This document shows positions 33,272 through 41,348 of a stretch of 64,000 nucleotides of DNA, in pieces. The notes under the pieces were generated by a model, which searched no databases, was not told the DNA's origin, and saw nothing but the letters and a program-made list of their open reading frames with translations. A program made the position numbers and the translations under genes. Every line of letters starts with the position of its first letter. Positions within the stretch are counted from its first letter, which is position 1. Source of the stretch: Candidatus Eisenbergiella merdavium (GTDB taxonomy: Bacteria; Bacillota; Clostridia; Lachnospirales; Lachnospiraceae); NCBI GenBank assembly GCA_019119595.1, contig DWWS01000013.1, positions 195,895 to 259,894 of the forward strand. The letters are read 5' to 3'.

Positions 33272-34134
33272 AAACTTCCTTCCTCATTGCGATAATATAT
33301 GTGCTTGGCGCCCCCTTTCTGGGCGCTCTGCTGGAGGGCCTTGACCGGAAGGTGGCGGCCCGCATGCAGGGAAGGAAGGGCCCTTCCCTGTTCCAGCCGC
33401 TTTATGATATCCACAAGCTGTTCTGCAAGCAGTCCGTGGTGGTGAACAGCGTGCAGGATTTCCTGGTCTGCGGCTTTCTGGTGTTCGTGGTGTTCACGGG
33501 AGCGCTGTTCTTCTGGGGCGGAGATATCCTGCTGGTGTTCTTCGCGCTGACCCTGGCCGGGATCTTTTTCATCATGTCGGCCTGCTCCGCCAACGCGCCT
33601 TACAGCTCCATGGGAGCGCAGAGAGAGCTGATGCAGATGATGGCCTACGAGCCCATGGTGCTCCTTACCGCCATCGGCTTTTATATCGCCACGGGAAGCT
33701 TTTCCGTGCGTCAGATCGCCCAGGCGCCGGTTTCCGCCGTCTGCTACCTGCCCGGCTTTTTCGTCGGCTTCCTTTTCATCCTGACGATCAAGTTCCGGAA
33801 ATCGCCCTTTGACATCAGCACCTCCCATCATGCCCACCAGGAAATGGTGCGGGGCATCACCACGGAGCTTTCCGGAAATATCTTGGCTCTGGTGACGCTG
33901 TCCCACTGGTATGAAAATGTGTTCCTGCTGGGTGTGGTCGGCCTGTTCATCATCAACGCAAGCTGGACGAGCATTCCTGCGGCCGTTCTGGTCTGCCTTG
34001 CGGCTTTTCTGCTGGAAACCCTGATCGACAACGTGTTCCCCAGAGTGAAGTGGCAGGAAATGCTGAAATGGACCTGGGTCGTCACGCTCGCCGCGGGCGG
34101 GATCAATCTGATGATCGTGATGCTGATGAAATAA
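33268..34134 (+). CDS. echB: Ech hydrogenase subunit B (NuoH-like)
   Basis: A 288-residue membrane protein with about eight helices, homologous to NuoH/HyfC, which anchors the peripheral hydrogenase arm. It shows the family block DRKVAARMQGRKGPSLFQPLYDIHKLF (about 27-53), the helix-5 region SANAPYSSMGAQRELMQMMAYEPM (about 108-131) and the cytoplasmic loop FRKSPFDISTSHHAHQEMVRGITTELSG (about 177-204). It begins at an ATGA overlap with echA and is followed 15 bp later by echC. Confidence 0.92.
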   Translation: MKTSFLIAIIYVLGAPFLGALLEGLDRKVAARMQGRKGPSLFQPLYDIHKLFCKQSVVVNSVQDFLVCGFLVFVVFTGALFFWGGDILLVFFALTLAGIFFIMSACSANAPYSSMGAQRELMQMMAYEPMVLLTAIGFYIATGSFSVRQIAQAPVSAVCYLPGFFVGFLFILTIKFRKSPFDISTSHHAHQEMVRGITTELSGNILALVTLSHWYENVFLLGVVGLFIINASWTSIPAAVLVCLAAFLLETLIDNVFPRVKWQEMLKWTWVVTLAAGGINLMIVMLMK

Positions 34135-34149
34135 GAGAGGAAAATCAAA

Positions 34150-34614
34150 ATGAAGGTATCGAATTCACCGTGGCTTTTGCACTACGACGGGTCGAGCTGC
34201 AACGGCTGCGATATAGAGGTTCTCGCCTGTCTGACGCCGGTATACGACGTGGAGAGGTTCGGAGTCATCAATACGGGAAATCCGAAGCATGCGGATATTT
34301 TTCTGATCACGGGAGGCATCAACGAGCAGAATAAGCCTGTGGTACAGCAGCTTTACTCACAGATGCCGTCTCCCAAGGTGGTCGTCGCGGTTGGGATCTG
34401 CGCCTGCAACGGCGGGATCTTCAAGGAATGCTACAATATCATCGGCGGCGTGGACACCATCATCCCGGTGGACATCTACGTGCCGGGCTGTGCGGCAAGG
34501 CCGGAGGCCATCATCGACGGCGTGGTGAAGGCGGTGGCGCTGCTGGATGAGAAAAAAAGAAAGCGGGCGGAAGAAAAGAAGCTGGAGAAGGCCGGAAGGG
34601 AGGGCGCGAAATGA
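34150..34614 (+). CDS. echC: Ech hydrogenase small subunit (NuoB-like)
   Basis: A 154-residue cytoplasmic subunit carrying the proximal [4Fe-4S] cluster. The expected cysteines occur in SSCNGCDIEVLA (two), VGICACNGGIF (one or two) and YVPGCAARPEA (one). After the cluster domain there is a lysine/glutamate-rich tail (about 130-154, KKRKRAEEKKLEKAGREG). The start has GAGAGG upstream. It transfers electrons between EchF and the NiFe site in EchE. Its stop overlaps the start of echD (ATGA). Confidence 0.93.
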   Translation: MKVSNSPWLLHYDGSSCNGCDIEVLACLTPVYDVERFGVINTGNPKHADIFLITGGINEQNKPVVQQLYSQMPSPKVVVAVGICACNGGIFKECYNIIGGVDTIIPVDIYVPGCAARPEAIIDGVVKAVALLDEKKRKRAEEKKLEKAGREGAK

Positions 34615-34988
34615 TAGACGGAGAGATCATGCAGGTGGACCGGGAAACCCTCATCACGGAGGTGCTGCAGCTGAAGCACCGGGACTACAGGCTCATTCAG
34701 ATCTGCGCCGCGAACGCGGGCGAAGGAATCGATATCACCTATTCCTTCGGAAAGGAATACAAGATGGTGGGCCTGCGGCTTTCCATCCTGCCGGAGGAAG
34801 AGATCGTGAGCATCAGCGATATTTTCGCGCCGGCCTATCTGTACGAAAATGAAATGCACGACCTGTTCGGCGTCAGGGTGAAGATGATGTCCATGGACTA
34901 TGACGGGAATCTTTACCGCCTCAAGCACAAGACGCCCTACAAAAGGGAAACGGCCGCTCAGAATACAGAGAAACAGGAGGGAAAGTAA
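34611..34988 (+). CDS. echD: Ech hydrogenase subunit D (NuoC-like)
   Basis: A 125-residue NuoC-type (30-kDa subunit) protein: ISISDIFAPAYLYENEMHDLFGV (about 64-86) is the family signature, followed by a short basic tail. It lacks metal-binding cysteine motifs, as usual, and structurally supports the EchC-EchE interface. It starts in a 4-bp overlap with echC, and its last base is the first base of the echE start (TAATG overlap), indicating tight coupling. Confidence 0.9.
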   Translation: MIDGEIMQVDRETLITEVLQLKHRDYRLIQICAANAGEGIDITYSFGKEYKMVGLRLSILPEEEIVSISDIFAPAYLYENEMHDLFGVRVKMMSMDYDGNLYRLKHKTPYKRETAAQNTEKQEGK

Positions 34989-36067
34989 TGTCCACAAGAA
35001 GTATCGTCCCGTTTGGGCCGCAGCATCCGGTGCTGCCTGAGCCGATCCATCTGGATCTGGTGCTGGAGGATGAAAAGGTGGTGGAAGCGGTTCCCTCCAT
35101 CGGATTTGTCCACAGAGGCCTGGAAAAGCTGGTGGAAAAAAAGGAATTTACGGAATATGTCTACGTGGCGGAGCGTATCTGCGGCATCTGCAGCTTCATG
35201 CACGGCATGGGCTACTGCGAGGCGGTGGAGCACATCATGAACATCGAGATCCCGCCCCGTGCGACTTATCTGCGCACCATCTGGTGCGAGATGAGCAGGA
35301 TCCACAGCCATCTGCTCTGGCTGGGCCTTCTGGCCGACGCCTTCGGCTTTGAAAGCCTGTTCATGCAGTCCTGGCGCATCCGGGAAAAGGTGCTCGATAT
35401 GTTCGAGGCGTCCACCGGAGGCCGTGTGATCTTTTCCGTGAACAAGATCGGCGGACAGAGAAAGGACATGGACGCTTCCATGCTCCGCCAGTTTGTCGCT
35501 GATTTTCAGGACGTGGAAAAGGAGCTGAAGGAAATCACCGGAACCTTCCTGAACGATTCCGCGGTGAACAGCAGACTGCGCGACGTGGGCTTCCTCACGA
35601 AGCAGCAGGCCCACGACCTGGGCGCGGTGGGGCCCTTCATGCGGGCCAGCGGCATTGCCCTGGATAACCGGAAGCTGGGCTACGCCGCCTATGCTGACCT
35701 GAATTTTGAACCCGTAACCAGCGAGATCGGCGACTGCTATGCCAGATGCGACGTGCGCATCCGCGAGATCTTCCAGTCCATCGACCTGATCCGCCAGGCG
35801 GCCTCCAAAATCCCCGGAGGAGAGGTGGCGGTTCCGGTAAAGGGCTTCCCGGAGGGCGAATATTTCATGCGGGAGGAGCAGCCAAGAGGCGAGGCAATCT
35901 ACTATGTGAAGGCCAACGGGACGAAATTCATCGACCGCTTCCGTGTCCGCACCCCTACCTTTGCCAATCTGCCCGCGCTGATCGAGACGCTGAAGGGCTG
36001 TCAGCTTGCCGACGTGCCCATCCTGATCCTGACCATAGACCCCTGCATCAGCTGTACGGAGAGATAG
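34988..36067 (+). CDS. echE: Ech hydrogenase large catalytic subunit (NiFe, NuoD-like)
   Basis: A 359-residue [NiFe] catalytic subunit of group 4 type. The nickel ligands are in the N-terminal RICGICSFMH (about 62-71) and the C-terminal DPCISCTER. The protein ends right after this motif, so no C-terminal extension has to be cleaved, as known for Ech large subunits. FVHRGLEK (about 39-46) and RIHSHLLWLGLLAD are family blocks. It oxidises reduced ferredoxin (via EchF and EchC) and evolves H2 coupled to ion transport. The maturation genes hypF and hypCDE nearby insert its NiFe cofactor; hypA, hypB and a protease gene are not seen in the window. Confidence 0.94.
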   Translation: MSTRSIVPFGPQHPVLPEPIHLDLVLEDEKVVEAVPSIGFVHRGLEKLVEKKEFTEYVYVAERICGICSFMHGMGYCEAVEHIMNIEIPPRATYLRTIWCEMSRIHSHLLWLGLLADAFGFESLFMQSWRIREKVLDMFEASTGGRVIFSVNKIGGQRKDMDASMLRQFVADFQDVEKELKEITGTFLNDSAVNSRLRDVGFLTKQQAHDLGAVGPFMRASGIALDNRKLGYAAYADLNFEPVTSEIGDCYARCDVRIREIFQSIDLIRQAASKIPGGEVAVPVKGFPEGEYFMREEQPRGEAIYYVKANGTKFIDRFRVRTPTFANLPALIETLKGCQLADVPILILTIDPCISCTER

Positions 36068-36079
36068 GAGGCTTTCGCC

Positions 36080-36481
36080 ATGAAAAACATGCGGACCATG
36101 AGATTTACCCGGACGGCGCTGAAGAACCTGTTCAGCAAGCCCGCCACCAGACCCTATCCGGAGCAGCCGAGGGAGTACCCGGAGCGGACGAGGGGCCATG
36201 TGGAAATTGATATCGACGCCTGCATCCTCTGCGGGCTCTGCTCCAGAAAATGCCCCACCGGGGCCATCACCGTCGACCGGGCGGAGAAAACCTGGAAGAT
36301 CGAGCGCTTCGGCTGCATCCAGTGCGGCTGCTGCGTGGAGACCTGCCCTAAGAAATGCCTGACCATGAAAAATACCTACACCCGGCCCGGAGCGGAGAAA
36401 ACGGAGGATTCCTTCTTAAAGACCAATATGCCCGCTCCCGCCGCGAAGCCTGCGGCTCCGGCAGGAAAGACGGAAGCATGA
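36080..36481 (+). CDS. echF: Ech hydrogenase subunit F (2[4Fe-4S] polyferredoxin-like)
   Basis: A 133-residue electron-transfer subunit with two [4Fe-4S] motifs, CILCGLCSRKCP (about 50-61) and CIQCGCCVETCP (about 81-92), homologous to NuoI/HycF. The N-terminal 40 residues are basic and proline-rich, and the C-terminal 20 are alanine/proline-rich. It receives electrons from soluble ferredoxin. The gene ends in a 4-bp overlap with hypF (ATGA), linking structural and maturation genes in one transcript. Confidence 0.93.
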   Translation: MKNMRTMRFTRTALKNLFSKPATRPYPEQPREYPERTRGHVEIDIDACILCGLCSRKCPTGAITVDRAEKTWKIERFGCIQCGCCVETCPKKCLTMKNTYTRPGAEKTEDSFLKTNMPAPAAKPAAPAGKTEA

Positions 36482-39105
36482 GGGCCCGGATCACGGTGCT
36501 CGGCGTGGTGCAGGGGGTAGGCTTCCGCCCCTTCGTGGCGGAGTGCGCCCGGTCGCTTTCCATCCGGGGAAGCGTGCGCAACAGCGGCGGCGTGGTGAAA
36601 ATAGAAGCGTTTGGCACCCAAAAGGCGATGGAGGAAATGATCCGTCGCCTTCGTTCATGTGCGCCGCCTGCGGCGCAGGTGGAGCGGGTGATCGTGGAAA
36701 CGTCGGAGGAGACGGATTTTCCGGAGAACGTTGCGGAAAGGGCTTCGGAGGCACTTTGGGAGGACGCTGCAGAGGCGGCCGCGGAAGATTTTCCGGAGAA
36801 TCCTCCGGAGGCTTTCCGGATCATAGAGAGCGAGGCGGAAAACGGAGCGGACCTTCCTCTGATCCCTCCGGATCTTCCCATCTGTGAGGACTGTCTTGCC
36901 GAGCTGAAAGATCCGGCAGACCGTCGGTTTCGATACCCCTTCATCAGCTGTACGGCCTGCGGGCCACGCTACAGCATCCTCGAGGCCATTCCCTATGACA
37001 GAGAGCACATTTCCATGCGGGATTATGCCATGTGTCCAGCCTGCGGGCGGGAATACCGACAGCCGGGCGGAAGAAGGCGGCATGCCCAGACCATTTCCTG
37101 CAAAGACTGCGGCCCCCGCCTGCTGTTTAGCGGCCGGGAAGGCTTCCGGCACGCTGTGGCCGGGGAGACAGGAGGCCGGGAGGCGGTGCGCATCCTGAAG
37201 GAGGGCGGCATCCTGGCGGTGAAGGGGATCGGCGGATATCAGCTCGCCTGCCGGGCGGACCGGGAGGAAACGGTGCGCCGCCTGCGGCTGCTGAAGGGAA
37301 GGGAGAAAAAGCCCTTCGCGGTGATGTTTCCCACGCTGGAGAGCATCCGGGATTTCTGTGAGATTTCCGGGCAGGAGGAGGCTCTGCTCCGTTCCCCGGC
37401 CCGCCCCATCGTTCTGCTGGAACGAAAGGAGACGGCGCTTTCCTCCTTTTTTTGCCCCTCCCTGTGCGCGGAAAGCAGGTACCTTGGGGCCTTTCTTCCC
37501 TATACGGGCCTGCACCTGCTTCTGACCGAAGAGGCGGGGCCGCTGGTGATGACGAGCGCAAACGTGACGGACGATCCCATCATCACTACAGAGGAGGAGC
37601 TTTCCGCGCTGTGGGAGCGCTTTCCGAACCTCCTGACGGCGGCCTGGAACACCAGGCGGATCGTGACGCCGCTGGACGATTCCCTGATGCGGGTGACGGC
37701 GGGACATGTGCAGATGCTCCGCAGAAGCCGGGGCTTCGTGCCCTCACCGGTGTATTTTGCCCGGACGGAGGATGTGATACCGCCCGGGGAGGCTTCGCTG
37801 ACGAAAGGAGCGCCGCCGCCCGGGAAGATATCGCTGGCAGGGGAAGGCCCTCTTCTGGCCTTCGGCGGGGATCTGAAGGCGGTTTTCTGCCTTGCGGCGG
37901 GAGAGCGGGCCTACCTGAGCCAGTATCTGGGGGATATGGAGAATTTCCGGGTCTATCAGAGCTATCAGAAAGAGCTGTCCCGGATGGAGAGGCTGTTCGG
38001 TATCCGGCCCCGGCTGCTGGCCTGCGATCGGCATCCGGGCTACGTCACGGCGCAGCTTGCGGAAAAAATGGCGGAGGAAAACGGCCTCTCTCTGCTGCGC
38101 ATCCAGCACCATCACGCCCACGCAGCCTCCGTGATGGCGGAGCATGGGCTTTCGCGCTGCATCGGCGTGATCTTTGACGGAACGGGATACGGGACGGACG
38201 GCCATATCTGGGGCGGGGAATTTCTGATCTGTGAGGGCGCTTCGTTTCAGCGGGCGGGCCATCTGGAGGAAATTCCCCTTGTGGGCGGGGACGCCTCCGC
38301 AAAGGACGGGGCCCTGACCGCGGCCTGCCACCTGGCGGCCCTTTTTGAAAAAAGAGCGGAGCAGGACAAAGGAGACGCGGATTTCAAGGGCGCAGAACGC
38401 AGAGGTGCAGATCTCATAGGCGCAGATTTCAGAGGCGCAGGAGAAAAAATCCTCTCCAGGCTGGAGCCGGTGCAGAAGGCGCTGTCCTTTGGCGTTAACG
38501 TGTGCGAAAGCTCCAGCATGGGGCGGCTTTTTGACGCGGTGAGCGCCCTGCTCGGGATCCGCAGTGAAAACAGCTATGAGGGGGAATGCGCCGTCGCGCT
38601 GGAAAACGAAGCCTGGGAGGCCCGTAAGAGACAGCATGAGCCAAAAGAGGGCTGCGCCGGAGCGCCTGCCCTTCCCTTTCCGGTAAGAAAGGAGGAAGGA
38701 ATGCTGATCGCGGACAGAAGAGCGCTTTTAACTGCCCTTCTGGAAGCGCTGGGAGAGGAGGCGGCGGAAGCGCCTTCTGCTCAGAAGCTTCTGGCATCTC
38801 AAGAGCTTCAGGCGACGCAGAAGCTTCCGGTACTTCAGAAGATTCAGGCGCTTGCCCTTGCCTTTCATGAGGCGGTGGCTGAAATGGTGCTTGAGATGTG
38901 CCGCAGGCTCAGGGAGCAGACCGGGATCTGCCAGACAGCCCTGAGCGGAGGCGTGTTTGCCAACGTTTTGCTTCAGGAACGCTGCAGAACGCTGCTGGAG
39001 CGGGACGGCTTTTCGGTATATGTGAATGAACAGGTTCCCGGCAACGACGGCGGCATCTGCCTGGGACAGGCGTGGATCGCGGCGCAGAGCGGAAAGTGTC
39101 CGTGA
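36478..39105 (+). CDS. hypF: Carbamoyltransferase HypF
   Basis: An 875-residue HypF (usual length about 750), which makes the cyanide precursor of the NiFe cofactor from carbamoyl phosphate. Domains: acylphosphatase (VLGVVQGVGFRPFV, about 6-19); two zinc-finger pairs (CEDC ... CTACG and CPACG ... CKDCG, about 138-210); a YrdC-like domain with EGGILAVKGIGGYQLACRAD; a Kae1-like C-terminal domain with IQHHHAHAASVMAEHGL and FDGTGYGTDG. The extra length is partly two in-frame tandem repeats (residues 634-653, four AD-F/L-x-G pentapeptides; residues 769-792, four six-residue QKLxxx units) and a long acidic insert after the acylphosphatase domain. It starts in the echF stop. Confidence 0.93.
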   Translation: MRARITVLGVVQGVGFRPFVAECARSLSIRGSVRNSGGVVKIEAFGTQKAMEEMIRRLRSCAPPAAQVERVIVETSEETDFPENVAERASEALWEDAAEAAAEDFPENPPEAFRIIESEAENGADLPLIPPDLPICEDCLAELKDPADRRFRYPFISCTACGPRYSILEAIPYDREHISMRDYAMCPACGREYRQPGGRRRHAQTISCKDCGPRLLFSGREGFRHAVAGETGGREAVRILKEGGILAVKGIGGYQLACRADREETVRRLRLLKGREKKPFAVMFPTLESIRDFCEISGQEEALLRSPARPIVLLERKETALSSFFCPSLCAESRYLGAFLPYTGLHLLLTEEAGPLVMTSANVTDDPIITTEEELSALWERFPNLLTAAWNTRRIVTPLDDSLMRVTAGHVQMLRRSRGFVPSPVYFARTEDVIPPGEASLTKGAPPPGKISLAGEGPLLAFGGDLKAVFCLAAGERAYLSQYLGDMENFRVYQSYQKELSRMERLFGIRPRLLACDRHPGYVTAQLAEKMAEENGLSLLRIQHHHAHAASVMAEHGLSRCIGVIFDGTGYGTDGHIWGGEFLICEGASFQRAGHLEEIPLVGGDASAKDGALTAACHLAALFEKRAEQDKGDADFKGAERRGADLIGADFRGAGEKILSRLEPVQKALSFGVNVCESSSMGRLFDAVSALLGIRSENSYEGECAVALENEAWEARKRQHEPKEGCAGAPALPFPVRKEEGMLIADRRALLTALLEALGEEAAEAPSAQKLLASQELQATQKLPVLQKIQALALAFHEAVAEMVLEMCRRLREQTGICQTALSGGVFANVLLQERCRTLLERDGFSVYVNEQVPGNDGGICLGQAWIAAQSGKCP
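38377..38436 (+). repeat. In-frame 15-bp minisatellite in hypF
   Basis: Four tandem 15-bp units (38377, 38392, 38407, 38422) encode ADFKG, AERRG, ADLIG and ADFRG, which resemble pentapeptide repeats. They lie within the C-terminal catalytic region, in a segment that HypF proteins normally lack or keep short. Confidence 0.8.
38782..38853 (+). repeat. In-frame 18-bp minisatellite in hypF
   Basis: Four tandem 18-bp units (38782, 38800, 38818, 38836) encode QKLLAS, QELQAT, QKLPVL and QKIQAL, extending a helix just before LALAFHEAVAEM. Confidence 0.8.
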
Positions 39106-39147
39106 GGGACGCGGCGCGGGCCGGAAGCGAAGCTTCTCAGACGGCGT

Positions 39148-40266
39148 TCAGAGCAGGCTCTCCGCAAAGTCGCACAGGTCGCGGGTGGAATCGGGATTGA
39201 TACAGGTGCGCTGGGCCTTAAGCATTTTTTCCTTTAATCCGGCCTCGTTCTGCAGGGCGGTGAGGGCGGGAAACAGATCCGTCTGCGGATGCTCTGCGGT
39301 GAGGGCCATATCGTGGGAGGAAAACCAGGCGGCGTTGTGCGTCTCGCATCCCGGAATGGGAGAGAGCAGGATGAGCGGCACGCCGGTAACGGCGGCCTCC
39401 GTGGAGGAAAGGCCGCCCGGCTTTGTGAGAAAAATGTCGCAGGCTCTCATATATTCCGCCATCCGCGGCGTGCTCTCCAGAATGCGCACCTGGCCGTCGT
39501 TCCGGTATTTTTTCAGGAGGCTTTTGTACAGCCCGCGCCTTTTTCCGCAGATGACCACCAGGGTGCCGTCTTTTTCTCCGGCAAGAAAGGCGCGCAGGAT
39601 CCCGGCGGCACGGGGGATATCCCCGGCGCCGATGCTTCCGCCGGCGAGCAGGCAGCACATGCCGTCCTCCGGCAGTCCCAGCTTTTTCCTGGCCTGCCTC
39701 TGAGAGAAGGAGAGGGTGAATTTCCGGTTCACGGGTATGCCAAAGGGCAGGAGCTTTTCCGCCGGGATGCCCCGCGCGGTGAATTCCCCGGTCAGCTCTT
39801 GGGAGGGGATCACATAATAGTCGCATACGCCCTCTTCCAGAAAGGGGATGCAGGTGTAGTCCGTGGCGATCTGGATAGTTTTCGGAAGCTCGACGCCTTT
39901 TTTTCGCAGGGCCGTCAAAATGTGGGCCGGATACATGTGCGTCATGAGGATCAGGTCAAAATGGTTCTGCTCCAGATAGTGCTTCATGCGTCTGGAAAGC
40001 AGGTTGTTCACCTGAAAAACAGGGGAGGAGACGGGCAGATGCCGGTAAGCCTCGCCAAGGGAATAGACGAAGCCGAAAAAGCCGGGAGAATTCTGCACCA
40101 GCCGGATATAGCTGTTCCCAACAACAGCGGCGGTTTTTCTGCCGGCAAGGGTAAAGGGATCAAGAAAAACGGCATTGTGGCCGCGCCGTTTCAGCTCGTC
40201 TGCCACGGCGCGCGCGGCCGAATGATGTCCGCCGCCCGTGCCGCAGGAAAGGATCAGTGCTTCCAT
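39148..40266 (-). CDS. MurG/MGDG-synthase-type glycosyltransferase
   Basis: A 372-residue GT28-like (GT-B fold) glycosyltransferase. The N-terminus ALILSCGTGGGHHSAARAV is typical of monogalactosyl/diglucosyl-diacylglycerol synthases (UgtP-like) and MurG. The C-terminal nucleotide-sugar domain has CCLLAGGSIGAG, ESTPRMAEYMRACDIFLTKPGGLSSTEAAVTGVPLIL and PGCETHNAAWF. It probably transfers sugar to diacylglycerol to make membrane glycolipids. It overlaps the PlsY gene by 13 bp (40254-40266) with its own AGGTGA site, so the two form a lipid operon inserted between hypF and hypC on the opposite strand. Confidence 0.85.
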   Translation of the reverse strand: MEALILSCGTGGGHHSAARAVADELKRRGHNAVFLDPFTLAGRKTAAVVGNSYIRLVQNSPGFFGFVYSLGEAYRHLPVSSPVFQVNNLLSRRMKHYLEQNHFDLILMTHMYPAHILTALRKKGVELPKTIQIATDYTCIPFLEEGVCDYYVIPSQELTGEFTARGIPAEKLLPFGIPVNRKFTLSFSQRQARKKLGLPEDGMCCLLAGGSIGAGDIPRAAGILRAFLAGEKDGTLVVICGKRRGLYKSLLKKYRNDGQVRILESTPRMAEYMRACDIFLTKPGGLSSTEAAVTGVPLILLSPIPGCETHNAAWFSSHDMALTAEHPQTDLFPALTALQNEAGLKEKMLKAQRTCINPDSTRDLCDFAESLL

Positions 40267-40919
40267 AACAGCTTCACCTCACATTTTTCTCGAATTTCAG
40301 AGCCGGAAAGGAGCTTCCCGGCAACGGCCGCCGTGATGAGACAAAATCCCGCCGGGACGGGACTGGCCGGAAGGAGCAGGTACATCAGAGCGGCGGAGAC
40401 AAGATAGGTAAAAAGGGTTCTGTGGCAGTTGGGCGTGACCTTCAGAACCAGGGAGAAAAAGAGGAACATCCCGGCCAGGATCAGCACCGGAGGCATCTGC
40501 GGCAGCAGGCCGAGCAGGCAGCCGAAGGTCACGGTGATCCCTTTTCCCCCGCGGAATCTGTGCCAGAGAGGGAAAATATGCCCGAACACGGGCGCGGCCA
40601 GCACCAGAGCCAGCCCGGCTTCGGAGGAATCCGCCGAAAGCGGCCCTCCGGAAAGCCCCGTAAATGCCGGAACAGAAGCGGCAGCGGCCGGCATGCTCCG
40701 GTAAAGAAAAACAGGAAGGAAGCCCTTCAGCAGATCGAGGCAAAGCGTCAGAATGCCGACGAGCATTCCTCCGTACAAAAAAGCGTTATAAACGCCGGGA
40801 TTGTGATCCGGGCTTTCCGCTGCCACGTCCTTCCCGCTGATGCGGTTCCCGAAAAATTTCGCGGGCAGAAGGCTGCCGAGCAGATAACCGAGGGTCGTAT
40901 AAAGCAATGTTCTGTACAA
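40254..40919 (-). CDS. plsY: Glycerol-3-phosphate acyltransferase PlsY-like
   Basis: A five-helix membrane acyltransferase that makes lysophosphatidate from acyl-phosphate. Motif 1 is LGYLLGSLLPAKFF and motif 3 is GHIFPLWHRFRGGKGI (strong). Motif 2 reads HNPGVYNAFLYGG in place of the usual GSGNPGATN, a notable divergence. The start is uncertain: ATG 40994 and ATG 40979 lack ribosome binding sites and overlap a -10-like TATAAT (40991-40986), whereas TTG 40919 has AGGTGA at good spacing and gives a family-like 221-residue protein. The longer frame would add 25 charged residues. The glycosyltransferase gene overlaps its 3' end. Confidence 0.8.
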   Translation of the reverse strand: MYRTLLYTTLGYLLGSLLPAKFFGNRISGKDVAAESPDHNPGVYNAFLYGGMLVGILTLCLDLLKGFLPVFLYRSMPAAAASVPAFTGLSGGPLSADSSEAGLALVLAAPVFGHIFPLWHRFRGGKGITVTFGCLLGLLPQMPPVLILAGMFLFFSLVLKVTPNCHRTLFTYLVSAALMYLLLPASPVPAGFCLITAAVAGKLLSGSEIREKCEVKLLWKH

Positions 40920-41028
40920 TTTTCTCACCTTTTTTCTTATTGCGTCTGTCTGTTCCTCCCGCGCTTCCTGCGGGATCATTGAATGATTATACATGGATAT
41001 GCGGGTTTCGTCACGAAGTTTTTTCCGT

Positions 41029-41057
41029 TTGGATTTCCCGTTTCATTGTGGTATGAT
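41029..41057 (+). promoter_or_regulatory. Promoter of hypCDE
   Basis: TTGGAT (41029-41034), 17 bases, TATGAT (41052-41057), about 60 bp before the hypC start. It is divergent from the lipid gene pair. Confidence 0.7.
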
Positions 41058-41117
41058 TAGGACAAATCGCTTTGTATGGCGGGCAGATCGAAAAAGACGC
41101 CCGATATGGAGGTAAAT

Positions 41118-41348
41118 ATGTGTGTTGCGCTTCCCGGAAGGGTATTATCAATAGAAGGACAAAGGGCTGTGGTTGATTTCCAGGGGAATCAGGTCACGGC
41201 GGAGGCCGGGCTGGTGCAGGTGAAGCCCGGCGACCGGGTTCTGGTGCATGCGGGCTGTATCCTCCAGGTGCTTTCCGAGGAGGAGGGCCGCCGGATGCAG
41301 GAGCTGTTTGAAGAGCTGGAGGAGGTCATGGCGGATGAAAATCCTTGA
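41118..41348 (+). CDS. hypC: Hydrogenase maturation chaperone HypC
   Basis: A 76-residue HypC/HupF protein beginning MCVALPGRVL; the cysteine after the processed methionine binds the Fe(CN)2CO unit with HypD. The rest shows the OB-like VVDFQGNQV, VKPGDRVLVHAGCILQVL and a helical, glutamate-rich C-terminus. The ATG at 41118 is preceded by GGAGGTAAA. Its 3' end overlaps hypD by 14 bp. Confidence 0.95.
   Translation: MCVALPGRVLSIEGQRAVVDFQGNQVTAEAGLVQVKPGDRVLVHAGCILQVLSEEEGRRMQELFEELEEVMADENP

Noticed and set aside
36348..36944. Minus-strand frame within hypF
   Set aside because: Low-complexity serine/arginine-rich translation typical of an antisense GC-rich frame; HypF on the other strand is certain.
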